DNA of 45,424 bases from an uncultured Bacteroidales bacterium (GTDB lineage: Bacteria > Bacteroidota > Bacteroidia > Bacteroidales > FEN-979). The stretch covers positions 1-45,424 of the forward strand of contig CAIRDP010000049.1 in NCBI GenBank assembly GCA_903877385.1, in the 5' to 3' direction. Shown here in pieces: positions 1-8,900 of this stretch (position 1 is the stretch's first letter; each line of letters opens with the position of its first letter). The notes beneath the pieces were generated by a model. That model searched no databases, had not been told where the DNA came from, and was given only the letters and a program-made list of their open reading frames with translations. The position numbers and the translations under genes are program-made.

Positions 1-303
1 AGGCCTTCTCTCTGGTGTTTTCACCGTCATAAACCTTATTGCTGGTGAGTTGCTCTCCAGCAGAGCTCACTTCCTCTTCAGATTTACCACACAAAGTTAA
101 AAAATAAATAGCCAGCCTATTGTTTTACAACATAGAAGGGGTCCTTATCAGACCATATCCAATTAAACTGTATCATAGATGACCTAAGGAAAAATGCCTA
201 GTGTATTTATAAATTGAAAAACAGGCCTTTAGCTAGATCTGATATTCCTTTATCGATTCTCCGAATCAGGGAAAGATGGCACTTGAATGATTGAACAATA
301 ACT
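1..303. other. Left-edge gap with a possible truncated minus-strand reading frame
   Basis: No complete gene is visible. On the minus strand a frame stays open from about position 94 (TTG) to the window edge and reads LCGKSEEEVSSAGEQLTSNK and onward. It has no ATG and an in-frame stop lies just upstream, so it is either the edge of a gene that continues to the left or chance. The rest is AT-rich sequence downstream of the nuclease gene, with no T-tract terminator that I can point to. Confidence 0.2.
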
Positions 304-1179
304 TTACTTTTTTGTGTGAGTTTTGGTTACTTTCCAACTCCATTTGTTCAAGTCAATAGTTTTTTCAATCACATTCTCTTCATCGTCAGGTAATTGATAA
401 AAGAAATCATTACCAGTTAACCGTTCCACGCTATCGATAGTGACGGCAAAATGTTGCAACATCTCCTGCGACCCCTCATTGGGAATAATAAATCCAATTC
501 CCTTGATTTCAGGTTCTTCGTAGTCCAGAATAACTTTATAAAAAAGGAGTGGAACAGTTATCCTGTCTGAACCAATAGTTGGCAATCCCTTTTTTAGAAC
601 TGTGCCAGTAACGATATAAACGGTCTTGTCGTCGATGGCCCACTGACGAACCTGCTCTTCCAGTTTTTTCCAAATGCCACGATTGAAGCTGGGGTTCTGT
701 GGGGTCATGTTCGACAAATAGAACGATTCAAACATTGTCTGCTCGCTAAAGGCCATATCGGCAGCTGGAGCAAGATGTCCGCGATCATAACCAGAACCTT
801 TATAGTCTGCATTGGTTGCGGAACCTGCTTTTAGCAAGGGATCTGGAATGAAGTGATTGGTACGTTCGACCACTGCATTTGTTTCTTCAGAGGTTAGTTC
901 ATAGGCCACCCAGTTGGCAACATGAAATATTTGATTATAAGAGAGGATATAACCCTTATGATGGATGATTTCATCGGAGGATTTTGTTTTCGGAAGTTCT
1001 AAATGGGGGATAATGGCTGAGTGAATCTTGTCTGTTGATTCGACATTGACAGGTTTCCATGTTGCGTTGGGATTTTGGGAGACCTTCTGACCGGCAGGGG
1101 TAATAACCTCCTGTTGGGAGAAGGAAATACATGGAATCAGAAAAAGAAGAAAAAAAAGATACTTTATCAAACTGTTCAT
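304..1179 (-). CDS. Secreted DNA/RNA non-specific endonuclease (NUC1/EndoG family)
   Basis: This is a 291-residue protein with a clear signal peptide (residues 1-21, ending SFSQ), so it acts in the periplasm or outside the cell. The family's catalytic signature DRGH is at residues 132-135, inside YDRGHLAPAAD, where the histidine is the general base. The segment SNMTPQ at 156-161 followed by FNRG carries the Asn that binds the catalytic Mg2+. The family cleaves single- and double-stranded DNA and RNA without sequence preference. Length is normal for a bacterial member. The ATG at 1179-1177 directly precedes the signal peptide. It is transcribed away from the Ter-like gene set on its right, with about 750 bases between them, so a functional link to that set is not implied. 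The identification is firm; the biological role (nutrition, biofilm DNA or competition) is unknown. Confidence 0.92.
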   Translation of the reverse strand: MNSLIKYLFFLLFLIPCISFSQQEVITPAGQKVSQNPNATWKPVNVESTDKIHSAIIPHLELPKTKSSDEIIHHKGYILSYNQIFHVANWVAYELTSEETNAVVERTNHFIPDPLLKAGSATNADYKGSGYDRGHLAPAADMAFSEQTMFESFYLSNMTPQNPSFNRGIWKKLEEQVRQWAIDDKTVYIVTGTVLKKGLPTIGSDRITVPLLFYKVILDYEEPEIKGIGFIIPNEGSQEMLQHFAVTIDSVERLTGNDFFYQLPDDEENVIEKTIDLNKWSWKVTKTHTKK

Positions 1180-1557
1180 TAGGTATTAGTTTTCATTATA
1201 TGACTCACGAAAATATTGTCGAGGTTGTTCTTAGTTATTCGGAATATTTTATATGACCCTGAAATGTATAACCTTGAATGTCAATTGACAATTGGTAAGA
1301 GTTATCAATAACCCAAAACCCCTTCTTGTTTTATTGCCATCGTAATACTTCCTGACACACCCACAAAGGTATCTTTTTCTATTAACTTGTTTTATTCCGA
1401 AAAAAACTATTTAGTAGCTAGATGCACATAGTTTGCGATATAAAAAATACATCTTTCTATGTGTAAATAGGATATACTTATTTGATTTGTTGTTTTTCAA
1501 TCAACGAAAGCAATGGCTTTCAAGAAAACATAAACTTCAATTTTGCTTAATGCCCTT

Positions 1558-1776
1558 TCAAAGGATCGTGCTTTCATCCAGGCTGAATCCAAAATCCAAT
1601 ACAGAATTGACTTTAAAAATTTCATGCGGCTGAATGGAAACTCCCAAAAGGTTAAAATCCATCATGCAAATCTATCTGTGTCCAAGTGATTCCTCTCCTT
1701 TGTCAATAAGCAAACTTTTAATAATCTCTAAGGCTTCTTCATCACCATGATTCCATCTCACTTTTAAAAAAGACAT
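1558..1776 (-). pseudogene. Decayed C-terminal fragment of a CAP-domain (SCP/PR-1-like) secreted protein
   Basis: Translated on the minus strand from 1776, this stretch reads into DKGEESLGHR, then a TAG stop (1674-1672), then ICMMDFNLLGVSIQPH and SVLDFGF, ending in TGA at 1560-1558. It aligns without gaps to the C-terminal part of the intact CAP protein at 20319-21374 (DKGVESLGHR, K, ICMMDFERLGVSIKPH, TVLDFGY). By eye about 40 of 60 residues match. The internal TAG sits where the intact copy has an AAG lysine codon. The upstream two thirds, including the signal peptide, are missing. It is therefore a dead, truncated paralogue or a recombination scar. Its orientation is opposite to the intact copy. 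Confidence 0.8.
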
Positions 1777-1878
1777 TGAGTAATTAGCTTAAGAAAAAAA
1801 AAGAATTTTTACTTAAACCAACGATCATTTACAAAAACATAGCGATAATCATGAAAATAACGCCAGAAAATAAATTAA

Positions 1879-1909
1879 CTTGCAACTTTGAAAATAAAAA
1901 CTATTTTTG
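1879..1909 (+). promoter_or_regulatory. Putative Bacteroidota-type promoter of the Ter-like gene set
   Basis: TATTTTTG at 1902-1909 matches the Bacteroidota -7 consensus TAnnTTTG. CTTG at 1879-1882 lies 19 bases upstream, the spacing expected for the -33 element. Transcription would start near 1916, about 20 bases before the ATG at 1936. This is a consensus match only; the region is AT-rich and chance matches occur. Confidence 0.45.
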
Positions 1910-1935
1910 TATGAGTATCTTTTGATTCATAGACA

Positions 1936-2313
1936 ATGAGTAAGTATTTGGTCATAAAATGGATTTCATTACTGGCATTTGGATTGTTTTTTTGTGTTTC
2001 ATGTCAAAGCAGAGAACAAAACTTGATATCTTCATTAGAAACACTAGTCAGTGATGTTGAAAAGAATAAATCTGAATTTACAGAAAAAGACTGGGAGCTA
2101 ACTGATAAACAAATGGTTCAACAACTTTCAGAATATAAAGAACTTCGAGCAAATTTCACAGATGAAGAAAGAACTAGAATTGATCAATTGGTTGGAAAAT
2201 ATGCAGGATTTAGAGTAAAAAATGCAGTAAACGATTTCACACATGCGCTTCAGGATTTTGGAGAACAATTCAAAGGAATGTTAAATGAAATTACTGATAC
2301 GACACATAAATGA
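1936..2313 (+). CDS. Small lipoprotein, DUF6565-like
   Basis: This 125-residue protein starts with a lipoprotein signal ending FFCVSC, so Cys23 is the likely lipidated residue. The mature part is charged and mostly helical, with the segment FTEKDWELTDKQ followed by YKELRANFTDEERTRIDQL and KYAGF. That pattern resembles small Bacteroidota lipoproteins grouped as DUF6565, which I recall from memory and cannot check. No enzymatic motif is visible. It is the first gene after the putative promoter and is followed after 24 bases by a second lipoprotein, which suggests a shared transcript and a periplasm-facing role in the same system. Function is unknown. Confidence 0.75.
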   Translation: MSKYLVIKWISLLAFGLFFCVSCQSREQNLISSLETLVSDVEKNKSEFTEKDWELTDKQMVQQLSEYKELRANFTDEERTRIDQLVGKYAGFRVKNAVNDFTHALQDFGEQFKGMLNEITDTTHK

Positions 2314-2337
2314 TAACCCCAATTAACTAATGACATT

Positions 2338-3891
2338 ATGAAAAAAATAGCTTTATTATTGAGCGGCAATTTATTTGCAATTATTCTGCTTCTGTTAACG
2401 TCATGTGGATCTGGCAATAAAGATTCTTTTGATCAGGCTGGATTCAACCCCTGGGATAACAATCTAGTTAATAGAGTGGAAGCGTATTATAGGGCTTCCT
2501 TACCTGGGTTCTCTCCTGATTCATCTTTACCTCCACGGGTTTATATAGACTTCTCAAATGGTTTAATTCAAGCATATAAGGGAAATCCTGATAACTCATC
2601 AATGATTGAAAAGATTACTCAAAAGCTAACAGGAGGAGATATAAAATGGTACGGTCTTGGACAAAGCAAAATTTATCCTTTGGAGTTCCCCACAACACAG
2701 TTATTCAATAAAGTGACGGATCCGAATTCATATGCTAAGGATATCATGGCTCCAATTGAAGGAGCAATAAAAGAAATCACTTCTAACAAAGGAGATGCAC
2801 TTTTAGTTACTGATTTTGAAGAATATACAAAGGATGGAAAAGAGCAATTTGAAAATTTTGCTAAGAATTATTTCATCGATTGGCTAGGTAAAGGTAATTC
2901 CATCGATTTTTTAATCACAAATTATAATGAAAAGACTAAAGATGGAAGAAGTGTCGCAAAACACCTTTATTTTATTGTTTTTAACAATGGCAGGGAAAAA
3001 AAGTTGTATAATGACATCGCATATTCTTTAAAAGACAGGGGATATAAATTTGAGACTTTTTCATTGTCAACTGATTTTTATAAACTATCAAATGATTATG
3101 GTGCTGAAAAGAAAGGTGGAAATTATTATGACAAGGATGGCAATGATGTTGTTGGTTCTTTAGATGAAAGCACCTACTTTAACGGTTTGAAAAAGGGTAA
3201 TGAAATGTTTGAATTTTATGATTTTAAACAACCCTGGAAAGACATTTATACCAATTCGAAATCTTTAATGGAGCCAGGGGTTCCTGTTCCTTTTACGGAT
3301 TTTTTCAGGAAGCTGTATATAGATGCAAGCAAGGATGATGTATTCCAGTTAAAAGGTCTTGACATTAAGGTTAATGACATAACTGATGACTTTATTTATT
3401 TTGCAAAGTCAGAAGAAGCTAAAGCGCATAAACCTAAATTGGCTAAGGATGCTAATGGAAATTCTATTTTTGCAACAGACGAAACAAATCCTATCGCATT
3501 ATCTTGCTATGATACCAAAGGCAATTTGCTGCAAGCATGGGTCTATAAACCAAAAGAAAAAGTCCAACTGAACGAAGTCTTTATGTTCAACACACAGTTA
3601 TTCAACAATGGATTTAAAGATAGTAAGAATCAAATTGAGATAGGAACCAAATATAATTCTAATTTCAATGGCAGCCAAATAACTAATCCAAACGGACTTG
3701 TTCGCTGCGATGTGGTTATTTCAGATTGTAATCCCAATTTCGACAAACTTGGTATGTTCAAATGGGAATCAGTTACTGTTAAAGGGAAAACTAATGAATC
3801 GTTGGCAGAAGCCATCAGGAATACTTTGGATAAGGTAAATCCTAAAGGAAAAATTATTTACAGTTACTTTATCAAAGCCGCGAACCAATAA
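2338..3891 (+). CDS. Large lipoprotein with degenerate vWA-like features
   Basis: This 517-residue protein has a lipoprotein signal ending LLTSC (Cys23). After about 45 residues comes a possible von Willebrand A-like fold. A hydrophobic strand leads into YIDFSNGL (residues 69-76), where DFSNG would stand for the metal-binding DxSxS motif. Later, an alternating region APIEGAIKEI leads to ALLVTDFEE (154-162), which resembles the vWA strand ending in T-D. The MIDAS residues are not canonical, so metal binding is doubtful and the fold assignment is an inference. The C-terminal 200 residues show no recognisable domain. Ter-type clusters often contain vWA proteins, and its place between a lipoprotein and a small membrane protein suggests an envelope-side sensor or scaffold. 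Otherwise it is an uncharacterised lipoprotein. Confidence 0.75.
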   Translation: MKKIALLLSGNLFAIILLLLTSCGSGNKDSFDQAGFNPWDNNLVNRVEAYYRASLPGFSPDSSLPPRVYIDFSNGLIQAYKGNPDNSSMIEKITQKLTGGDIKWYGLGQSKIYPLEFPTTQLFNKVTDPNSYAKDIMAPIEGAIKEITSNKGDALLVTDFEEYTKDGKEQFENFAKNYFIDWLGKGNSIDFLITNYNEKTKDGRSVAKHLYFIVFNNGREKKLYNDIAYSLKDRGYKFETFSLSTDFYKLSNDYGAEKKGGNYYDKDGNDVVGSLDESTYFNGLKKGNEMFEFYDFKQPWKDIYTNSKSLMEPGVPVPFTDFFRKLYIDASKDDVFQLKGLDIKVNDITDDFIYFAKSEEAKAHKPKLAKDANGNSIFATDETNPIALSCYDTKGNLLQAWVYKPKEKVQLNEVFMFNTQLFNNGFKDSKNQIEIGTKYNSNFNGSQITNPNGLVRCDVVISDCNPNFDKLGMFKWESVTVKGKTNESLAEAIRNTLDKVNPKGKIIYSYFIKAANQ

Positions 3892-3929
3892 AAGAATCCA
3901 AATGAATATTAACCTTTAAAACAAATTAT

Positions 3930-4277
3930 ATGAATGACAAATCTCTTTCGGCATACGTTATCGCTGTGATAATTGCCGTGGTTTTCCTGCTTATAGCAGT
4001 AATCGTTTCAAATTTAATACAATATGAAGGTGGGAGCAACCCTAAAGATAATGCAAAACGGAAAATGTGGTTCTGGATCTTTGCAGTTTTATGCCCCATC
4101 GTCATTTTTATCTATGGATTTTTTGTGGTTCGTGCAGGAATCAATGTGCCTACATTGAGAGACAAATACACAACAGCAATGATGATTAGTCTTGGTGTCG
4201 CATTTGTCTTATATATTCTCCTGGGATTTGTATTGAGTAAAATAAATAAGAACGGCAAACTTGGCCATTGGTTTTAA
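3930..4277 (+). CDS. Small three-helix inner-membrane protein
   Basis: This 115-residue protein has three predicted membrane helices: roughly residues 8-29 (YVIAVIIAVVFLLIAVIVSN), 46-68 (MWFWIFAVLCPIVIFIYGFF) and 86-108 (ISLGVAFVLYILLGFVLSKI). A short polar loop of charged and glycine residues separates the first two. There is no signal peptide beyond the first helix and no known domain. The gene lies 38 bases after the vWA-like lipoprotein gene and 68 bases before the tubulin-like gene, in the same orientation. It could be the membrane link between the lipoproteins outside and the NTPases inside, but that is inference from position only. Confidence 0.75.
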   Translation: MNDKSLSAYVIAVIIAVVFLLIAVIVSNLIQYEGGSNPKDNAKRKMWFWIFAVLCPIVIFIYGFFVVRAGINVPTLRDKYTTAMMISLGVAFVLYILLGFVLSKINKNGKLGHWF

Positions 4278-4345
4278 TTTGACTAAATATTTGGTTATTA
4301 ATAAATTGAACCATTTTTTTATCTTAATTTAACTCGAAATCAGTC

Positions 4346-5995
4346 ATGAATCAGGACAAGTTGTTTATTATTGCTGTAGGTGGAACCGGGATGAGATGTC
4401 TGGAATCATTCACCCATCTTTGTGCAATAGGGATGTTTGATAACCAGGAGATTGAAATTCTAACTCTTGATACAGATCAAACTAATGGGAATAAAGCAAG
4501 AGTTGAACAGTTAATAGAGTTATATAATAGAGTTAAAACATTTGACGGAAAAAAAGGTGGAAGTCCTAATGCTGACACTTTTTTTTCCGCTAAGCTTAAT
4601 TTATACAAATTCTGGACAAATTATTCAGGATCAGGTCGTAGGAACTATAGAAATATTTCCAGACTAACAGAAGGAGAACCTTCCGAACAAAGTCAGAACA
4701 AGATGCTTTCTGATTTGTTTCTTGAGGAGGATACCGTACAGGAGTTTAACTTATCTCATGGTTATAGAGCCCAAACACATTTAGGGTCCCATTTGATGTT
4801 TCATGGAATTGTGGAAGCTGCCAGGAATCTTGCGACCGGAGAGAATCTTCAGGGAGGGGAAAAGGATCTTGAAACTTTCCTAATGAAGCTTGAGAAATCC
4901 TCTGAAAATGCCCGTGTTTTTGTATTTGGTTCTGTATTTGGAGGAACTGGTGCATCCTCGATTCCAATCATCCCCAATGCCTTTAAAAAAGCAATAGAGG
5001 TTAGATCAGGCGATAAATCTAGCATAAACTTATCAAAAGTTAGATTTGGGTCAACGTTACTTACAGAATATTTTTCTTTTAAAAAACCAGACCTTAAACA
5101 AATGTCAACAAAGGATGACAGTGTTATCGCTGATTCATCATTCTTTCCGTTAAATAGTCAGGCTGCATTGCAGTTTTATCAGGGCGATCCCACTGTTCAG
5201 TCCACCTATAATTCAATGTATCATATTGGTTGGCCAATTGAAAGTAAGCCAATGAATACTGGCAGCAAAGAGGATAAAACAATTACGGGGGGTGCTGAGC
5301 AAAAAAATCCTTGTCATATAGTTGAACTTCTTTGTGCATGTGCAGCCTATGATTTCTTTACAAGGAAAGTGGAATCAACTGAGAATAAGGCAGAATATTT
5401 ATACCGGGCAGTTGAGTTTAATAATGGTGCCTTTAATTTCGATGGTAACGACATGGTAGGCAATGAGAATAAGGCCGGAGATGTTTTCACAAACAGGTTG
5501 GGCGCCTTCCTTTCACTTGCTCATATAGCTCTTTCGAAAAATGGTGCAGCCATTGGAGATAAGGGGATCAAAGGGTTTTTAAATCAATTGAAGCAAAATA
5601 AAATTGATAAGTACAGCTCTTTATCTGACGAAGAAACTATTGAAATAGATGAGTATCTTAAACTGTTTGCGTATACTTTTGATAATAATAAAAATTTTAT
5701 TCCTGGTTGGATTTACCAGATACGTAGTACAGTCAACCCGGGGAAGTTTTTATTTAATAATTCAGCATTTACTGAGAACACAAAAGAACTTCAGAATTTA
5801 GATATGGGTGCAATTTTGCTTGAAGAAAAAAATCATTGGGAAAAGCCTATAATGGGATCTCGATATGATTCATTTGTTAAAAAGTTGATTAATCAAGGCC
5901 ACCCAAAAGAAGCCCAAAAGGTTACCACAACCAAGGAGGAATTTCTTGCGCATATTTACAACGGAATTACAATTTCACAAAAATTCGGACTTTAA
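4346..5995 (+). CDS. Tubulin-like (Tubulin_2-type) GTPase-fold protein
   Basis: This 549-residue cytosolic protein has the marks of a divergent tubulin/FtsZ fold. The N-terminal strand runs into AVGGTGMR (residues 10-17), comparable to the first nucleotide-binding loop. A strand ending LTLDTD (39-44) follows where FtsZ has its NTD-type loop. FGSVFGGTGASS (194-205) corresponds to the GGGTGSG tubulin signature. This order matches the bacterial tubulin-like family called Tubulin_2 in Pfam, as I remember it. I cannot find a clear NxDxxE T7 loop, so nucleotide hydrolysis through polymer contacts is uncertain. The gene lies 3 bases before the Hsp70/actin-like gene, which implies translational coupling and probably a shared complex. 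Fold confidence is good; filament formation and GTP use are not shown by the sequence. Confidence 0.8.
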   Translation: MNQDKLFIIAVGGTGMRCLESFTHLCAIGMFDNQEIEILTLDTDQTNGNKARVEQLIELYNRVKTFDGKKGGSPNADTFFSAKLNLYKFWTNYSGSGRRNYRNISRLTEGEPSEQSQNKMLSDLFLEEDTVQEFNLSHGYRAQTHLGSHLMFHGIVEAARNLATGENLQGGEKDLETFLMKLEKSSENARVFVFGSVFGGTGASSIPIIPNAFKKAIEVRSGDKSSINLSKVRFGSTLLTEYFSFKKPDLKQMSTKDDSVIADSSFFPLNSQAALQFYQGDPTVQSTYNSMYHIGWPIESKPMNTGSKEDKTITGGAEQKNPCHIVELLCACAAYDFFTRKVESTENKAEYLYRAVEFNNGAFNFDGNDMVGNENKAGDVFTNRLGAFLSLAHIALSKNGAAIGDKGIKGFLNQLKQNKIDKYSSLSDEETIEIDEYLKLFAYTFDNNKNFIPGWIYQIRSTVNPGKFLFNNSAFTENTKELQNLDMGAILLEEKNHWEKPIMGSRYDSFVKKLINQGHPKEAQKVTTTKEEFLAHIYNGITISQKFGL

Positions 5996-5998
5996 GCT

Positions 5999-8900
5999 AT
6001 GGCAGAGAAAACTTTAAAACCCCTTGTGATAAAGGTACAGCCTAAGAGCGTACCCGGAGGAGTAGAATACAAATGGGCTCCAATCACTTCTCAAATGCAG
6101 AGTTTTACCAAGGATATCATTACTCCTGAAATAGGCGTTGACAAGGATGGTCGAAGTACTGTAAATATTGGTGCGATAGTTTCTGGCATGCCCACCGTTT
6201 TTGCCAGGGCGAATTTATTCAAACTGGCGCTTGATACCATTACAGACAAACGGGCGGAAGCAGCCGGACTATTGGGATTTTACAAGTCACTTGTTGACGA
6301 ATGGCGTGGCTTTATTGCCTGCATCGCCCTGAATTATGAAAATATACAGGTTGAACGTATCAATTTAGGTTATTCGGATGGAAAAAATATCAGGGAAACT
6401 AAAAATATGTACGAACCTAAGGGTGCGTTTGGTAACCTGTTATTTGAACGGAAGCCTTTGTGGTGTGATCAAAATGCAGTTGATAATGCTGAAAAAACAC
6501 CTTTTATTGATGTAATACTTTATCAAGGAGAAGTAGTTGGCGGAACAACTCCCGACAGTTTCCTTTTTACTTCAGTTGCCTATAAAATAAGGGAAAAGGC
6601 GCCTTTTGTCAGTATTCAGAATGGAAAGTTTACTGACCCTTTGCACTCCGATATTCAGCCTGAGCAGTTATCTTTACTATGCGGGTACGTGTCTCACCTT
6701 GTAAGCAATATTCAGAAGTTTGCCAATCAATACCAGCAATTACCAAAATTTCTTCAGCCTGATTATAGCGATATTACAAGTAATTTAACCAGTTGGAAAA
6801 ATGAAATTGAGACCTTTGCAAAAAGCAAAGGAATAAAACTTGATGAACAGGCTCCTCCTGTTACTAATTTCCGATCGCCTTTTAATATTTTATTTAATAT
6901 ATCTACAGAATTATATGGATCCGAAGGGATTATCTCAGAGGATGCTTCAAGCCTTATTAGTCCAATTGCATTTGATCCTGACAATTTATTACTTCCCGAT
7001 GCAACAGAAATAGCTCAGATTGATTTTGGTAAAGAAGGGAAGGAGCCAGATTTCTTACAGAAACGTCCACTACTACTTTTGCAGGCTGAGATCAAGGGGC
7101 AAACAAACCAGTTTCGATATTTCACTCTCCCTTTAACCCCCTTGGCTCTAAATATCTTTGGACAAACCCTTGAGTCTTTAGTAGGCCTTAAATCTCTTAT
7201 AGATTCCAGAATAAGAGGAGATTATGATCCCGTCGCTGAGAAATTAACTGTGACTTTAACTTTGTTTACGAGTAGCAAGAAAAAAATAAATAAAATAAAA
7301 AATTATAAGGTCGGCAATAAAATGCAGGGCAAGGATATTCTGATTTGGCCAAATTTCATATCAAAAAAATGGTCCAGGTATTTTATTTATTCAGAAATTC
7401 CTCATAATGATGCAGGTTATCAGGCTACACCTTTCGTTGGTGATGTCAATGATGACTTTTTTAGAATTATAACTGAAGACAATGGTGAACCTGTTTACCT
7501 TGCAAAAGGGGGCAGGAATGTAATCTCTGATAAATACAAGGACATCATCAAGGCAAAGCTGCATGTTGTCAGCAGCAATGCAGTATCTGACATTCAGTAT
7601 AAATATGAAATTTATGAGAGCAATCAACCTTTTAAGGGTGTAAAAATATCTCATGCAGGCAAAGATTGTGGATTTGCAATTATCAGGTATACCACCGACA
7701 AGGATGATGGTTTACCAACCAATAATCTTAGGCTGAGTCCGAATTTATCTCCAGCGAATATTGGTATTGATTTTGGAGGATCAAACACATCAATAGCATA
7801 TTATTCACAAAAGTATGGTGGTATAGTTCCTAATTCTTCAGGTTCCAGTTCAGCACCCTCGGAATTAAAACTTAAGAACAGGAGAATTTCACTATTTTCT
7901 ACTGATGCTAAAAACAATGATGAACGCCCTGCTGTTGAAGACGAGATTTTCTTTTTTCAAAATGACGAGATCCATACAAATGCGATAAAATCAGTTCTAA
8001 CATTACACGACCCTCGCCGCTTGGTAAAAGACAGTGAGATGCAAACCAATGAATCTTTACTGGCTCAAGCCATTAAAGGTGGTTTCCCTTGTTTTGAAAA
8101 GAATTTGCCTATTGAAAATGCTTCTGAAAACCGATACACCTTGGGATATCCCAGGGCTAAAGAGGCCATCTTAGTTCATAATATGAAATGGTCAAGTCAG
8201 GAAATAGATAGTAGTTACAAAAAAGCATACTTGAGTTCATTGGTACTGCATGTTTATGCTCAGTTATTCGAGGAAGAACATATTCCTGTTTCACTAAAAT
8301 GGTCATATCCCTCCTCAATGAGTAACAACCTGATTCAATCGTATATTCAGATTTGGGCGACCCTTGGTGAAGTCAACCCGATAACTGAAAGTAAGCCTTT
8401 GGAAATTTACACTCCTGTTATTTCCGTTAATTATGATACTGCTGGAGCAAATGTATTCAGCAATACACAAGGTACTTCAACATGGGCCAATTCAGGTCAA
8501 AATACTCCGGCTACTCCCCAATGGGGTGCGGGCTCGGCAGGTAGCGTTTGGGGTAATAATCAACCTGTACAACAACCACAGTCAAATGTTACTGCAGGGT
8601 GGGGAAATACAGCTCAGTCTGCAACAAAACTAAAAGAAATAAAAATAGACACAGGACCTATCACTTTTAATTTTAAATCTCTTGGGAACAAGGAATCACT
8701 GACCGAGGCATGTGCTGTTGCAAATTATTTAGCGAATAATCCTTCATTTGAAAAAACATTAGATTATTTAACTCTTTGTTTTGATGTAGGGGGTAGTACT
8801 ACTGATATATCAGCTTTATGCCCAATGAAGGGTGGGCCGAATGGTTTTGGACTCGCAATGGTTAAACAAAACTCTATTCGCTTTGCCGCTCAAAGGTTGG

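Larger units (their letters stand above)
1180..1935. other. Long intergenic region with a gene remnant and the operon promoter
   Basis: This stretch has no intact gene that I can support. It contains the CAP-domain gene remnant at 1558-1776 and, at the right, a promoter-like sequence for the gene set starting at 1936. A 66-codon plus-strand frame at 1433-1633 overlaps the remnant antisense and shows no family features. The rest is very AT-rich. Confidence 0.6.

Noticed and set aside
1433-1633. A 66-codon plus-strand frame
   Set aside because: It overlaps the CAP-gene remnant antisense and has no family features.
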